64,000 bases of DNA from the NCBI RefSeq assembly GCF_002846575.1, contig NZ_PJND01000007.1, forward strand, positions 1,426,001-1,490,000, in the 5' to 3' direction. The notes beneath the pieces were generated by a model. It did no database searches and was not told where the DNA came from. It saw only the letters and a program-made list of their open reading frames with translations. The DNA comes from Flavobacterium lindanitolerans. Its GTDB lineage: Bacteria; Bacteroidota; Bacteroidia; Flavobacteriales; Flavobacteriaceae. Of the stretch, positions 9,874 to 19,624 are shown one piece after another; position 1 is the stretch's first letter; the number at the start of each line of letters is the position of its first letter. Made by a program: the position numbers and the translations under genes.

Positions 9874-10080
9874 TTATGATTTTGCTTTCACCGTTTTCGG
9901 GCTGTATTTAAAGAAAATATAGACCAATCCAATTAACGCGAGAAGCCAAAGATGGTCACTAATAGGAGCACTAGGACCGTCAACTTCTTCAGGAACTTCT
10001 TCAGGATTTTGAGCCAGTACCGACAATGAATTAAATAAGAAGAAAATCAGGACAGAGAATTTCAGAGCTATATCTTTCAT
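9874..10080 (-). CDS. Small signal-peptide protein with C-terminal hydrophobic tail
   Basis: This 68-aa protein has a signal peptide (MKDIALKFSVLIFFLF to SVLAQ), a short acidic linker with repeated PEEV units, then GPSAPISDHLWLLALIGLVYIFF, a single hydrophobic tail ending in basic residues. The Pro-Ile-Ser/Asp, helix, basic-end layout resembles small Bacteroidota envelope proteins with a tail-type sorting signal. It lies 15 bases downstream of the carboxypeptidase gene and is probably cotranscribed with it. Function is unknown; anchoring or processing linked to the secreted neighbours is conceivable but not shown. Confidence 0.7.
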   Translation of the reverse strand: MKDIALKFSVLIFFLFNSLSVLAQNPEEVPEEVDGPSAPISDHLWLLALIGLVYIFFKYSPKTVKAKS

Positions 10081-10095
10081 GTTTTCTTTTATTAA

Positions 10096-13000
10096 TTAGT
10101 AAACAATCTTTTTGGTAGCAGTTCCGTTTTCTGATGTGACGATTTTTACCAGCAATACCTGATTGGCAACGGAAAGGTTTGAGATTACGGTTTTCGTATC
10201 ATCAACTTCTGACTTCGAATAAATAAGTCTTCCGCTTACATCGTAAAACTCAATTTTCTCCATCATATAATTTCCGGCATCAATGTAAAGCATTTCGTTT
10301 TTCTTGTAAACGACAATGCTGTTTGAGTTGATTGTTGGGGTTTCCATACCCAGTGCAGCTCTGTATACAATCTCGAATCGGTTGGTGAAATTTCCGGATT
10401 CTGTTACAAAATTATAAGCCGCTATTTTTAGGTTATGGATTTGTCCGGTCTGATTGTCTTTTAAGAAAACATCCTGGTTTGCTTCAAAAAGTCCGTCAAG
10501 ATGGTCGATAGAAATGCTGTAGCTGCCCGAAACGTTGGTTTTAAAGCTCAGAGGAACCACGTCATTTGTAGAAAATGGCAGGCTTCTTCCCTGAATTGCA
10601 TATTCTGAATTGTCAATATAAGAAGTCAGGGCAATTGGGCTGTCGTTGAAATATTTTCCATCAATGCCATAATCAACATTTTCTGTAGCACCGGCCATAT
10701 ATCCGAGCAAGGTCTGGCCAATGATATCTGTTTCGTTAGACAGGTTTAACCATATTCTGTGCTTTTCAGGTTCGTCTGAATTGGTATTGCCATTTCTGAA
10801 AAATACACCATTTGTACCGGCCGAACGGATACTGTTGTTGAAATTTAGAGATGACTGAGTAGCACCGTTTTTCACTTTCACGAAAAATCCTTGTCCGCTG
10901 CTGATGATTCCGTTTGGATTCATGCCTGCTACTTCCGGCTGTGCGCTGGTGATGCCCAATCCTGTTGTGGTAGCATAACCACTTCCGGCAACGCCATTTC
11001 TTTTTCTCCAGAACCAGACAGTTCCGTCAATAGCATTGGAATTAGAAGAAAATAGTCCTGAAATTGAGATAGCTGAAGGATAAGGATTTCCTACAAGGTT
11101 GAATCCGTTGTTGGCATTGGAAAGCGGAAAGCTAAAGCTGCCATTGTAAGGAACTCCTACAAAAACACCATTATAAGACACTCCGGGAATGGATGAATTT
11201 ACATAAGAAACATAATTGTCCGGAACTCTGATCAGGTATCCTTTTGCCTGTGCAAATGTATAAGTGCCTTCATTTTGTGCAGGAAAAATGGCTTCATAGT
11301 TACCGTTGTTTCCTGATGCAGGATTATAGACGTAAAAACGATTTGTTAATGTAGCAGGTGAGAAATTACGCAGGTTCTGACCACTCACGGGTGAGGACCA
11401 TAAGGTATAGTCAAAACGGTATAACGGAGCGCTGTTTCTTTTTACTGTAATCAGGCCGGTATTTACGGCATTGTTTGTCTGTATCAGGTTGGCGTTGCTT
11501 TCTACAATGAAATTTGCTGCTCCTGCATTATTTACGATAGCGTCGCTGATGGTGATACTACTTCCTGTATTTACAGTTAGTGTATAACCGGAGTTCAGGC
11601 TAAGGCTCTTGGTTGTAAATGAACCGTTAGTACCCGAAGCGTAATTTCCGTTGATAATAGCGTCAAGGCTTGCGGTTGGAGCTCCGTTTGACCAGCTGCT
11701 TCCGTTCCATGTTGTTGACGTTGGAGCCGTAATCGTAAAGTTGGCTGCCGTTGAGGAAAAGTTATTGCATGTATTGAATACTTTGACTTCTATCGTACCA
11801 CTTGTAGCAATGTCTGAAGCAGAAATTGATGCAGTCAGTTGGGTTGAACTTACAAAAGTTGTAGTCTTGTTTGTACCATTCCAGTTAATTATAGATTCGC
11901 CGTTAACAAAATTGGTTCCGTTTACGGTTAGCGTAAAGCCTGCTTCGCCTCTCACTTTTGTATTTGGAGTAATCGTAGTAATGGCAGGATTTGGTTTTAC
12001 AGTTACGATAACTTCGTCTCTGACACTCTTGAAGGTTTGGAATTTCCAGTTAAAGAAAGGCAGGAATGTTCCGGTTCCGCTGTTGGCAGTAATTGATACT
12101 ATTCCGTTGCTATAAGGATAGGTGATTCCGGAATTAGCGATATAAATATTGAATCCGGAAATTTGTCTTAAAACCAATCTCATGTTATTTTCGGCTGGCA
12201 CAAAGAAATTCAGGTCGATTTCCTGAGTTCCGGAGGCTGACAGTTTTACCATTTTGGATTCTAACATTGTTCCCGTGCTATTTTGAAGTTCTACCAGAAT
12301 TTCTCCGGCTGCACTTGTATTGATTGTGACTGTTTTCAATTTCGATGGAGCCGTAGCGCTAAAAATCATGTACCTGTTTCTGGAGTTTGTATTGGTTACT
12401 GCATTGCCTCCTGAAACTGTTGCAGGGCCTACTGTTTGAGGTGTTTCGCGTTCAACAAAATATGATTTATTTGCGCTTAATGCCGGAGTGGTATATGAAG
12501 TGCCTGTAGCAAGTACTGTGCTGGTTGTATTGTCTGCATACCATCTGATAGTTCCTGTTCCGGTTGCCGTCAATGCAGCAGTCTGTCCTTCGCAGATGGT
12601 TTTATCGTTTGCCGTTGGAATGGTTGTGCTTGGCACCATTGTTACGTTTAATACAGTGGCTGCATTATTAGAAACAGTAACACTTTGTGTCTGGCTGATA
12701 TAACCCGGAGCTTCAAAAATTACGTTGTATGTTCCTTCAATCATTACTTTGTAATAATCTCCCAGCGGTCCTGTTTTTACCCACGAACCCATCAGGTCAG
12801 TGCCGTTGATGTATACTTTGGCATCAATAGCTTCGCCAGCGCTGTTTTTAACAGTTCCTTTGAGACCATAGTTGGCTTGTTTCATATAGTTAAGAAGCGC
12901 CTGTCTGTTTCTTTGCCAATAGAATGGAAGGTTGGCTGCAGACGGAAATTTTGTTGCCGAAATCTCAATGGTCATTTCTTTGTTATGGTTAAAGAAATTG

Positions 13001-14133
13001 TTCCAATCCTGTCTTCCTCCATAAACTGAATACCATGCAGCACCGTTTGTGGTTCCTGCAAATTGGCCTGTGTTGTAAACATCGTCCATATAGTTGGCAT
13101 TTCCGTCTGCAGTTTGGCAAAGCTGTGCATATTCTTTGGAAACAAACTTGAAATAATTGTCGTGCGGGTGGATGCTGAAATTGGAAGTGCTTGGCGTAGT
13201 TGATGTATCCCATGGAAAGTTAACTACTTCTGCACCACCGTGATAATTGGCTGCCAGCACAAAATTTCTTGTTTTCTCAAACTCCATAAAAGCAAGCGTT
13301 TCCGGTTGGTAAGCATAACCGTCAGGGTGAAGCCCGTCAATTGGGTCAGGATAGTTTCTGTTGAGGTCGACTCCGGCAGAATTGGCACGTGTTGCCGTAT
13401 TTCCCGTTGAATTCATAGTGTCGTTTCCGGCAGTTTTATAAGAACCGTCAGGATTGGCCAACGGACAGATAAAGATTTCGGTATTGTTGACAATATCGCT
13501 GATTTCGCTGTTTGTAGCATAGCCTGTCAGCAAATAATCAATAAGACGTAGCATGGTTGGATATCCGGTAATTTCATCTCCGTGCATGGAAGAAGTGTAT
13601 AGAAATTCCGGTTCGGCTTCATCAACTTGTGCGTTGTCGGAAATTTTTAATACATAGAGTGTCCGTCCGTTTGGGGTGGTGCCAATGCTCTGAAGCTTGC
13701 ATAAATTGGGATAGGTGTTTGCCCAATATTGCATTTTGGCTACATACTCGGAATATTTTGGATATGCATTCCATGTGTCATCCCAGGCCGAAGTACCATA
13801 AGCAAGATATTCATCTGCAATAAATTCATTTTCGAAAACGCTGACTTCATATGGAATGCCATACGTCTGAAATTTTTCGAATTGCTCCGGATTGGCATAT
13901 GCCTCCACTTTCAATTCGTTTTGGTCGACCCTCTTGTGGCTGATTGACAAGAAACGCGCCAGTTCTTTAAATTGTTCTTTGGATTGAGCCTGGAAAGTAA
14001 AGACTACTTCTCCTTTTTCTTTAAGATAGTGCTGTGCTTTTTCAAGTGGGGACTTGTTTTGGGACACAACCTGACCTTGGGTTATGCCCATAACGAATAG
14101 GCATAACACTCCTAATAAGGTAGTTTTATTCAT
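10096..14133 (-). CDS. Secreted M14 zinc carboxypeptidase with T9SS C-terminal domain
   Basis: This 1345-aa exported metallopeptidase has a signal peptide (MNKTTLLGVLCLFVMG to TQGQ). The peptidase M14 domain covers about residues 110-415. Zinc ligands sit in MHGDE (His and Glu near 184), the substrate-binding LNRNYPDP near 258 and NYHGG near 295, and the likely catalytic Glu is in MTIEIS near 388. A carboxypeptidase regulatory-like domain (GLKGTVKNSAGEAIDAKVYI), an IPT/TIG-like domain (NGTNFVNGESIINWNG) and a C-terminal sorting domain with an IEFYDVSGRLIYS strand follow. It should trim C-terminal residues from extracellular peptides. A TACGTTTG box at 14157-14164 (minus) is a candidate promoter. 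Confidence 0.92.
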   Translation of the reverse strand: MNKTTLLGVLCLFVMGITQGQVVSQNKSPLEKAQHYLKEKGEVVFTFQAQSKEQFKELARFLSISHKRVDQNELKVEAYANPEQFEKFQTYGIPYEVSVFENEFIADEYLAYGTSAWDDTWNAYPKYSEYVAKMQYWANTYPNLCKLQSIGTTPNGRTLYVLKISDNAQVDEAEPEFLYTSSMHGDEITGYPTMLRLIDYLLTGYATNSEISDIVNNTEIFICPLANPDGSYKTAGNDTMNSTGNTATRANSAGVDLNRNYPDPIDGLHPDGYAYQPETLAFMEFEKTRNFVLAANYHGGAEVVNFPWDTSTTPSTSNFSIHPHDNYFKFVSKEYAQLCQTADGNANYMDDVYNTGQFAGTTNGAAWYSVYGGRQDWNNFFNHNKEMTIEISATKFPSAANLPFYWQRNRQALLNYMKQANYGLKGTVKNSAGEAIDAKVYINGTDLMGSWVKTGPLGDYYKVMIEGTYNVIFEAPGYISQTQSVTVSNNAATVLNVTMVPSTTIPTANDKTICEGQTAALTATGTGTIRWYADNTTSTVLATGTSYTTPALSANKSYFVERETPQTVGPATVSGGNAVTNTNSRNRYMIFSATAPSKLKTVTINTSAAGEILVELQNSTGTMLESKMVKLSASGTQEIDLNFFVPAENNMRLVLRQISGFNIYIANSGITYPYSNGIVSITANSGTGTFLPFFNWKFQTFKSVRDEVIVTVKPNPAITTITPNTKVRGEAGFTLTVNGTNFVNGESIINWNGTNKTTTFVSSTQLTASISASDIATSGTIEVKVFNTCNNFSSTAANFTITAPTSTTWNGSSWSNGAPTASLDAIINGNYASGTNGSFTTKSLSLNSGYTLTVNTGSSITISDAIVNNAGAANFIVESNANLIQTNNAVNTGLITVKRNSAPLYRFDYTLWSSPVSGQNLRNFSPATLTNRFYVYNPASGNNGNYEAIFPAQNEGTYTFAQAKGYLIRVPDNYVSYVNSSIPGVSYNGVFVGVPYNGSFSFPLSNANNGFNLVGNPYPSAISISGLFSSNSNAIDGTVWFWRKRNGVAGSGYATTTGLGITSAQPEVAGMNPNGIISSGQGFFVKVKNGATQSSLNFNNSIRSAGTNGVFFRNGNTNSDEPEKHRIWLNLSNETDIIGQTLLGYMAGATENVDYGIDGKYFNDSPIALTSYIDNSEYAIQGRSLPFSTNDVVPLSFKTNVSGSYSISIDHLDGLFEANQDVFLKDNQTGQIHNLKIAAYNFVTESGNFTNRFEIVYRAALGMETPTINSNSIVVYKKNEMLYIDAGNYMMEKIEFYDVSGRLIYSKSEVDDTKTVISNLSVANQVLLVKIVTSENGTATKKIVY

Positions 14134-14276
14134 AATTAATATTAGATTTGGGATTACAAACGTAGGAAAAAAGATTTAAATAATGTTAAATTATTGTAAA
14201 ATATTTCCATTTAAGCCAAAATACTGCCGTTTTGCAAGTTTTTTAAGTAATAGGGTTTTTCTGAAAAACTAATCTT

Positions 14277-14284
14277 TAATTTTG
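14277..14284 (+). promoter_or_regulatory. -7 box of the AraC membrane regulator gene
   Basis: TAATTTTG matches TAnnTTTG and lies 41 bases before the start at 14326. No strong TTG is seen at the expected distance. Confidence 0.5.
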
Positions 14285-14325
14285 TAAAGCCATACCAGAA
14301 ACCTTAATTAAATCAGGATGTAACG

Positions 14326-15453
14326 ATGCTTTATCTTTTAGGAATTTTTCTAGCTTTTTTTCTATCATTTGTATTGATAACAAAGAAGGATAAAAATGCA
14401 GCCGATTTTATTCTATCTGCCTGGCTTTGCATATTAGGACTTAACCTTGTTGCCTATTATCTTTTATTAACCAACCAGTATCAGGAGTTACCCTCCTTTG
14501 TGGTATTTGGTACCACTTTGCCCCTGGCTCACGGCCCTTTTTTGTACCTGTATGTAAAAAAACAAACCTCTCAAAGCAGGTTTCTGCTCTCTGATTATTT
14601 GCATTTTTTACCACTTGTAGTAGGAAATATATTGTTTGCATCATTTTATCTGTCTCCGTTTTCGAAGCGGCTGGATGTAGTTGTTCATGAAGGACAGGGT
14701 TACGGACTGGAAATGCTTGTCCGTACTTATGGGGTGTATCTGTCCGGAATTATTTATGTTTCTTTGTCGCTTCTGGCGTTATACAGGTACAGAAAAAATA
14801 TGGTGCAGCAATTTTCAAATACCGAGAAAATTAATTTTAACTGGCTGTTGTATCTTATCATCTGGATAATTGTTATCTGGTTTTTTGTACTGTTTATTCA
14901 GAAAGACAGTTTTATATATGCGGCTACTGCTTTTTTTATTTTGTGGCTTGGCTATTTCGGTATAAAGCAGGTGCATGTTTTCCATCAGCCACGCCTGTCT
15001 GAAAATGATTATCAGGTATATGAAAAAGCGGCTACAAATTATTTTCATGAAGAGACAGCTATTGATGAGGCCGAAAAGAAATATAAAAATTCCGGTCTCA
15101 CAGCGAACGATATTGATGCCATTCATAGCAAATTGATTCAGTTGCTGGAGGAAGATAAGCCTTTTGTCAACCCTAACCTCACGCTTAACGAACTGGCCAA
15201 AATGCTCGAAATACATCCTAATTACCTTTCACAGGTTATAAATTCAAAAGAAGAAAAGAATTTCTATGAACTCATTAATGAAAAACGGATTGATGAGTTT
15301 GTAAAAAAACTTGAGAATCCGGAAAATAAACAATATACTTTATTAGCTATTGCGTATGAGTGTGGCTTTAACTCCAAGGCTTCCTTTAACCGGAATTTTA
15401 AAAAATATTTTGAAGTGACACCAAGCGAATACCAAAAAAAGTTGGAAAGTTAA
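14326..15453 (+). CDS. Membrane-bound AraC-family transcriptional regulator
   Basis: This 375-aa protein has about seven hydrophobic segments in residues 1-225 and a C-terminal AraC/XylS DNA-binding domain (about 280-375). The two helix-turn-helix units are visible around LTLNELAKMLEIHPNYLSQVIN and YTLLAIAYECGFNSKASFNRNFKKYF, followed by TPSEYQKK. This 7TM-AraC layout is common in Bacteroidota, where the membrane part probably senses a ligand. Its target is unknown; the hydrolase lipoprotein gene follows after 157 bases on the same strand. Confidence 0.9.
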   Translation: MLYLLGIFLAFFLSFVLITKKDKNAADFILSAWLCILGLNLVAYYLLLTNQYQELPSFVVFGTTLPLAHGPFLYLYVKKQTSQSRFLLSDYLHFLPLVVGNILFASFYLSPFSKRLDVVVHEGQGYGLEMLVRTYGVYLSGIIYVSLSLLALYRYRKNMVQQFSNTEKINFNWLLYLIIWIIVIWFFVLFIQKDSFIYAATAFFILWLGYFGIKQVHVFHQPRLSENDYQVYEKAATNYFHEETAIDEAEKKYKNSGLTANDIDAIHSKLIQLLEEDKPFVNPNLTLNELAKMLEIHPNYLSQVINSKEEKNFYELINEKRIDEFVKKLENPENKQYTLLAIAYECGFNSKASFNRNFKKYFEVTPSEYQKKLES

Positions 15454-15610
15454 CCCGTAAAAGTATCATCTTTCAGGGATGTAGTCTCAATTGTCATAAG
15501 TCTATTAAAACCAATGTCTTACAAGGACATTTTTTTAGGTCTCAACTTTCCTGTTGCAACCTCTCAATTTTTTAGATGGACAATATTTGTGAAAATTAAA
15601 TTCACAAATT

Positions 15611-16633
15611 ATGATAAGTCAGAGACAAAAAAAACTATTTGGTATTGTGGTTATAATGAGCACCGCCCTACTGTTTTCGTGTGGAGAAGAACTTTCAATT
15701 GATGAACCTGGAAATCTGGTTCCTAAAACAGTAACCCAAGACACATCTTTACCTACCATCTATGCTAATGGGGCATGGCTTCATTCCGAAGCTTTCGGCC
15801 CTGAAGATGGCACTATGATTATTGCCATTCATGGGGGGCCGGGAGGAGATTACCGCTATCTCCTTAACTGCAAAGATTTGACAGACAGCGGCTATAGGGT
15901 TGTATTCTATGACCAACGAGGTTCCGGTCTGTCTGAAAGGTTTCCGAAGCGGTCCTACATTTCACTCAAACAAGGTGCAATCGATTTGATGTATGATGAG
16001 CTGACGGCTGTTATTTCCCATTACCGCAAAAGTCCTAACCAGAAGGTAATTCTGTTTGGGCATTCCTGGGGAGCAATTCTGGCATCAGGTTATCTAGGAA
16101 AATATCCTGACATGGCGCAAGGACTTATTCTTTGCGAACCCGGAGGACTCAAATGGAAAGAAATTGAAGATTACATCAAGGAATCAAGGTCATTTAAATA
16201 TTGGGGCGAGATTTTGAATGATGCGACCTATCTTGACCAGTTTATTACAGGCAAGGAAGACCAGCATGAAATACTCGATTATAAGATGGCAATGATGGCT
16301 TCCAGAAATGATATTACCGGTGAAGGCGATTTTGACCCAAGTTCTAATTGGAGAAGCGGAGCCGTCATTATGGATGCTCTTTTTAGCATTGGAGAGGCCT
16401 ATAAAATTGATTTTTCAGAAGGTCTTGAAAATTATACCACTCCTTCACTTTTCTTTTACAGCGGAAGAAACAGGGCCTATCACGATTCCTGGGCACAAAA
16501 AATAACAAGCCATTATACTAACATACAAGTTGTGAAAGTAAGCGGGGTGGGACATGACGGTATTGTAACCAACACACAGGCCTGGAACGAACAGACAAAA
16601 CCTGCAATTATAAACTACATCAACAGCCTTTAA
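15611..16633 (+). CDS. Alpha/beta hydrolase lipoprotein, proline-iminopeptidase-like
   Basis: This 340-aa protein has a lipobox (STALLFSC), so it is predicted to be a lipid-anchored envelope hydrolase. It has the oxyanion loop HGGPGG (about residue 74), FYDQRGSGLS and the nucleophile elbow GHSWGAI (Ser near 156). The likely catalytic His is in GVGHDG near the C-terminus. These features match prolyl aminopeptidase/haloperoxidase-type alpha/beta hydrolases; the substrate is unknown. It is followed after 10 bases by a secreted beta-rich protein, probably in one operon. The start has alternatives nearby; I keep 15611 because it precedes the signal sequence. Confidence 0.85.
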   Translation: MISQRQKKLFGIVVIMSTALLFSCGEELSIDEPGNLVPKTVTQDTSLPTIYANGAWLHSEAFGPEDGTMIIAIHGGPGGDYRYLLNCKDLTDSGYRVVFYDQRGSGLSERFPKRSYISLKQGAIDLMYDELTAVISHYRKSPNQKVILFGHSWGAILASGYLGKYPDMAQGLILCEPGGLKWKEIEDYIKESRSFKYWGEILNDATYLDQFITGKEDQHEILDYKMAMMASRNDITGEGDFDPSSNWRSGAVIMDALFSIGEAYKIDFSEGLENYTTPSLFFYSGRNRAYHDSWAQKITSHYTNIQVVKVSGVGHDGIVTNTQAWNEQTKPAIINYINSL

Positions 16634-16643
16634 AAAAGAAACA

Positions 16644-17318
16644 ATGAAAAATAGAAAACATTATATCTATCTGTTAATTATCGGGCTTTTATCTCATTTA
16701 ATACAGGCGCAAACGGTTAATTGGCAGAGCCTCAAAGAAAACGAGAAACATATTTTAAATGTCAATACAGGTGCAGAATATGGAATTATCTATGGGATAG
16801 CCTATGGTTATAAGTTGAATTCCGGATTATTTCCAATCATTGCCAACGCAGAATTTTCCATTCCTTCCGGAGAGAAGCTTCTGGATGATTTTAAATCGAA
16901 AATAGGCGGAAATATAAGATGGGTAAAACTCGGAAAGTTTCAATTTTCTACCAAAGCACAGAGTGTTTTCAGAAGATTCGGAAATGAAAATGTACGGCTA
17001 TCCAATTTTGGAATGGATGTGTCAGGGATTTTGGGATATTATGAAAACAGATGGTTTGCAGGAGCCGAAGCAGGTTTTGACAAAGCCATAGTCACCCATT
17101 TTAAACATACGGATAAATACAGAGAAACCTTTCCCGGTGTCAAAGACGGATGGTATGAACCCGCAACGGGAGGGAATTTTTATTATGCCGTTCAAGGCGG
17201 CTATACATTTAAAAACCAGGAGATTTATTTGAAATTAGGAAGTATAGTTTCTCAGGATTTTAAAACAAAACCGCTGTTGCCGTATCTTCTTCAGATAGGA
17301 TATAATTATAAGCTGTAG
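16644..17318 (+). CDS. Putative outer-membrane beta-barrel protein
   Basis: This 224-aa protein has a signal peptide (MKNRKHYIYLLIIGLL to IQAQ). Its alternating aromatic/hydrophobic strands and end (LPYLLQIGYNYKL) suit an outer-membrane barrel of modest size. The specific family is not recognised. It is ten bases downstream of the hydrolase lipoprotein and probably cotranscribed, which suggests a shared envelope role. Confidence 0.7.
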   Translation: MKNRKHYIYLLIIGLLSHLIQAQTVNWQSLKENEKHILNVNTGAEYGIIYGIAYGYKLNSGLFPIIANAEFSIPSGEKLLDDFKSKIGGNIRWVKLGKFQFSTKAQSVFRRFGNENVRLSNFGMDVSGILGYYENRWFAGAEAGFDKAIVTHFKHTDKYRETFPGVKDGWYEPATGGNFYYAVQGGYTFKNQEIYLKLGSIVSQDFKTKPLLPYLLQIGYNYKL

Positions 17319-17388
17319 TGTATAGTTGATAGTGTATAGTTAATAGTGTATAGTTGATAGTGGATAATGGATAGTTGATAGTGAAAGG
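17318..17388. repeat. Tandem repeat, TATAGTTGATAGTG-type
   Basis: About 70 bases hold five or six imperfect copies of a 13-14 base unit (TGTATAGTTGATAG, TGTATAGTTAATAG, TGGATAGTTGATAG). It starts at the stop codon of the upstream gene. It is distinct from the CTTTCAACC-type repeat that follows. Confidence 0.85.
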
Positions 17389-17400
17389 CATTCCGAATAG

Positions 17401-17452
17401 TCTTTTAACTTTCAACCTTTCGACTTTCCAACTTTTCAACCTTCCAACTTAA
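17401..17452. repeat. Low-complexity repeat, CTTTCGACTTTCCAAC-type
   Basis: About 50 bases of pyrimidine-rich units (CTTTCAAC, CTTTCGAC, CTTTTCAACC) are the reverse complement of the repeat family at 3264-3395, so the family is dispersed in both orientations. Confidence 0.8.
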
Positions 17453-17535
17453 TATTTTATTCAATTAAAATTGTTGCGGCTATTGTAGGACATCTGCCGA
17501 TTGTCTAATTTGCGGCCTGAATAATTAAAAAAAAT

Positions 17536-18408
17536 ATGGCTTCAGGTATTTTTGCCGTTTTAGATGATATTGCGCTACTCATGGATGATGTAGCGATGAC
17601 TACAAAGTTAGCAACCAAGAAAACTGCCGGGATTTTAGGTGATGATTTGGCAGTGAATGCAGAAAAGGCAACCGGTTTTTTGGCTTCCAGAGAAATCCCT
17701 GTTCTTTGGGCAATTACTAAAGGTTCGCTGCTTAATAAGGTAATTATTGTGCCTATAGCTTTGCTGTTAAATGCCTTTCTTCCGCTGGCTATTATAATTA
17801 TCCTGATGTTTGGTGGAGCTTTTCTGGCCTATGAAGGAGTAGAGAAAATTGTTGAATATCTTTTTCACAGAAAAACGGCCAGTCATGATGCGCCTGCAGT
17901 TGAAGAAGTTCGAAATGATAGGGATGCGGAAAAAACAAAAGTCAGGTCGGCTATCACCACAGATTTTATACTTTCGGTCGAAATCGTAATCATTGCTTTG
18001 GGAAGCGTATTAACAGAACCCTTGACGGTACAGATAATTACGGTTTCAGCCGTGGCACTCATAGCCACGGTGGGTGTTTATGGTATTGTGACACTAATTG
18101 TTCGTATGGATGATGCAGGTTACAATTTGATTAGGCGTTCAAAAGAAAAATCTTTTCTGTTTTTAATAGGGACATTGCTGGTGAAATCATTGCCTTTGAT
18201 TATAAAAGGATTGGCAGTAGTAGGTACTGTTGCCCTAATTTTGGTTGCCGGAGGAATTTTTGTGCATAACGTACATTTCCTTCATGAATTATTTCCTTCC
18301 ATACCTTCAATAGTTAAAGAATTTGGTATTGGTCTGGTTGTTGGAATTATAGTAGTTGTTTTGGTAACTGTAATAAAAAAAATATTCGGTAAGAAAGCAT
18401 CTGCTTAA
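17536..18408 (+). CDS. DUF808 family membrane protein (YedI-like)
   Basis: This 290-aa inner-membrane protein starts MASGIFAVLDDIALLMDDVA, the hallmark N-terminus of the DUF808/YedI family, followed by KTAGILGDDLAVNAEKATGF. About six hydrophobic segments follow. The biochemical role of the family is not established; I infer no substrate. It stands alone, with the repeats upstream and a good terminator downstream. Confidence 0.9.
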   Translation: MASGIFAVLDDIALLMDDVAMTTKLATKKTAGILGDDLAVNAEKATGFLASREIPVLWAITKGSLLNKVIIVPIALLLNAFLPLAIIIILMFGGAFLAYEGVEKIVEYLFHRKTASHDAPAVEEVRNDRDAEKTKVRSAITTDFILSVEIVIIALGSVLTEPLTVQIITVSAVALIATVGVYGIVTLIVRMDDAGYNLIRRSKEKSFLFLIGTLLVKSLPLIIKGLAVVGTVALILVAGGIFVHNVHFLHELFPSIPSIVKEFGIGLVVGIIVVVLVTVIKKIFGKKASA

Positions 18409-18431
18409 TTATAAAAATACCTTTTCGGAAA

Positions 18432-18473
18432 ACAGGAACGGCTGAAGTGAATACTCCGCCGTTCCTGTTTTTA
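18432..18473 (+). terminator. Terminator of the DUF808 gene
   Basis: An 11-bp stem (ACAGGAACGGC / GCCGTTCCTGT) with a 15-base loop is followed by TTTTA on the plus strand. Confidence 0.85.
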
Positions 18474-18532
18474 TACTAATTGCTTTGCGACTCTTCGCCT
18501 TTGTGTGAATTACCCGCTGCAAAACCGTCAGA

Positions 18533-19450
18533 TTATTTATCAAAATCGGGATAAGGAAATCCTTTGCCTGTTTCACAAAGAAACTTCAGGCTTCTAAAGA
18601 AAAGTGCCCAATCAAAACTACACGACGCCATTTCCGGTGTATAGGCTTCCCAACCATCATGATGAAACAATAGAGTGCAGCCTTTTTGATGGGCTTCCAA
18701 TTCAAAAGTGAGCGTGGTGCCAATCCAGTCTTCAAAAGCTTTGATACACTTCCATTTTATAAAGCTGTACGGTTTTAACTCTAAAACTTCCATTTGTTTG
18801 AAATACTCCGGACCAAATCCAAATTTCAAAATACTGCCCACTTCAGGTTTTGCAATAGTGTCTGGCGTCCACCATCCGGCTAATCCTTCCTGTGTGGTTA
18901 GCGCCTGATATACTTTTTCTAAAGGTGATTTAATCAGTAATTTGTGGTAGATGCTTTTTGTATCGGATGGGTTGTTGTTTTGTTTGGTTACAGTTGCCGA
19001 TTCCGTTTCTTTTGGTGTTGGCTGACCTTTGCCTGTTTCGACAAGCATTTTCAGGCTTTCCTGTATGTAGTAGGTCCATGCATCGTGGCATACCTGATAA
19101 CATTCATAGGTTGGAACTAACCCCTGATGTGTGAATTTCATCTCCGTCCGGCCATTTTTTTCAGTAATTTCAAAAATCACATAAGTATCTTTCCATTCGC
19201 TTTTGTCTTTGGTAAACTTAAAATGGTTGTCAAGTACATGCCAGACTATTTTAGTATCGGGCTGCATTTCCGTTACTCTTATCCTGCAGCGGTGAACATC
19301 CATATAATGATAGGAAAACTCGCCGTTAAGTTTGTCTGTTGGGCCTTCTATGTTTTCGGACCACCATCCGCGTACATTGTTGATGGCATCAAATACTTTT
19401 CGCGGCGTAGCGTCCACGGTAAAAGAGGTTGTAAAATCTTCTTGTTTCAT
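18533..19450 (-). CDS. Tandem AHSA1/SRPBCC-domain protein
   Basis: This 305-aa cytoplasmic protein consists of two consecutive AHSA1-type SRPBCC domains. The first (about residues 1-140) opens TTSFTVDATPRKVFDAINNVRGWW. The second (about 165-305) opens YHKLLIKSPLEKVYQALTTQEGLAGWW. A polar linker of about 25 residues joins them. SRPBCC folds bind hydrophobic ligands or act as Hsp90 co-factors; the ligand here is unknown. It is divergent from the GlxA-type regulator at 19625, with which it probably forms a regulatory pair. Confidence 0.88.
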   Translation of the reverse strand: MKQEDFTTSFTVDATPRKVFDAINNVRGWWSENIEGPTDKLNGEFSYHYMDVHRCRIRVTEMQPDTKIVWHVLDNHFKFTKDKSEWKDTYVIFEITEKNGRTEMKFTHQGLVPTYECYQVCHDAWTYYIQESLKMLVETGKGQPTPKETESATVTKQNNNPSDTKSIYHKLLIKSPLEKVYQALTTQEGLAGWWTPDTIAKPEVGSILKFGFGPEYFKQMEVLELKPYSFIKWKCIKAFEDWIGTTLTFELEAHQKGCTLLFHHDGWEAYTPEMASCSFDWALFFRSLKFLCETGKGFPYPDFDK

Positions 19451-19547
19451 GATTTGTTTGCTATTTTGATTGTTGTTTTTATTCTCTAATTCAAAGGTAT
19501 TGACAAGAAACTATCTGTATAGGGTGTGAAATAGACTTTATAAGAGG

Positions 19548-19578
19548 TTGATTTGGACAAAATGCTTTTTTAACTTTG
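19548..19578 (+). promoter_or_regulatory. Promoter of the GlxA-type regulator
   Basis: TTG at 19548-19550, a 20-base spacer and TAACTTTG at 19571-19578 fit the Bacteroidota consensus well. The start codon is 47 bases downstream. Confidence 0.7.
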
Positions 19579-19624
19579 TAGTAACTATGGAGTTATGAAA
19601 TGAAATGGTTTTAAATCTTGTCTT

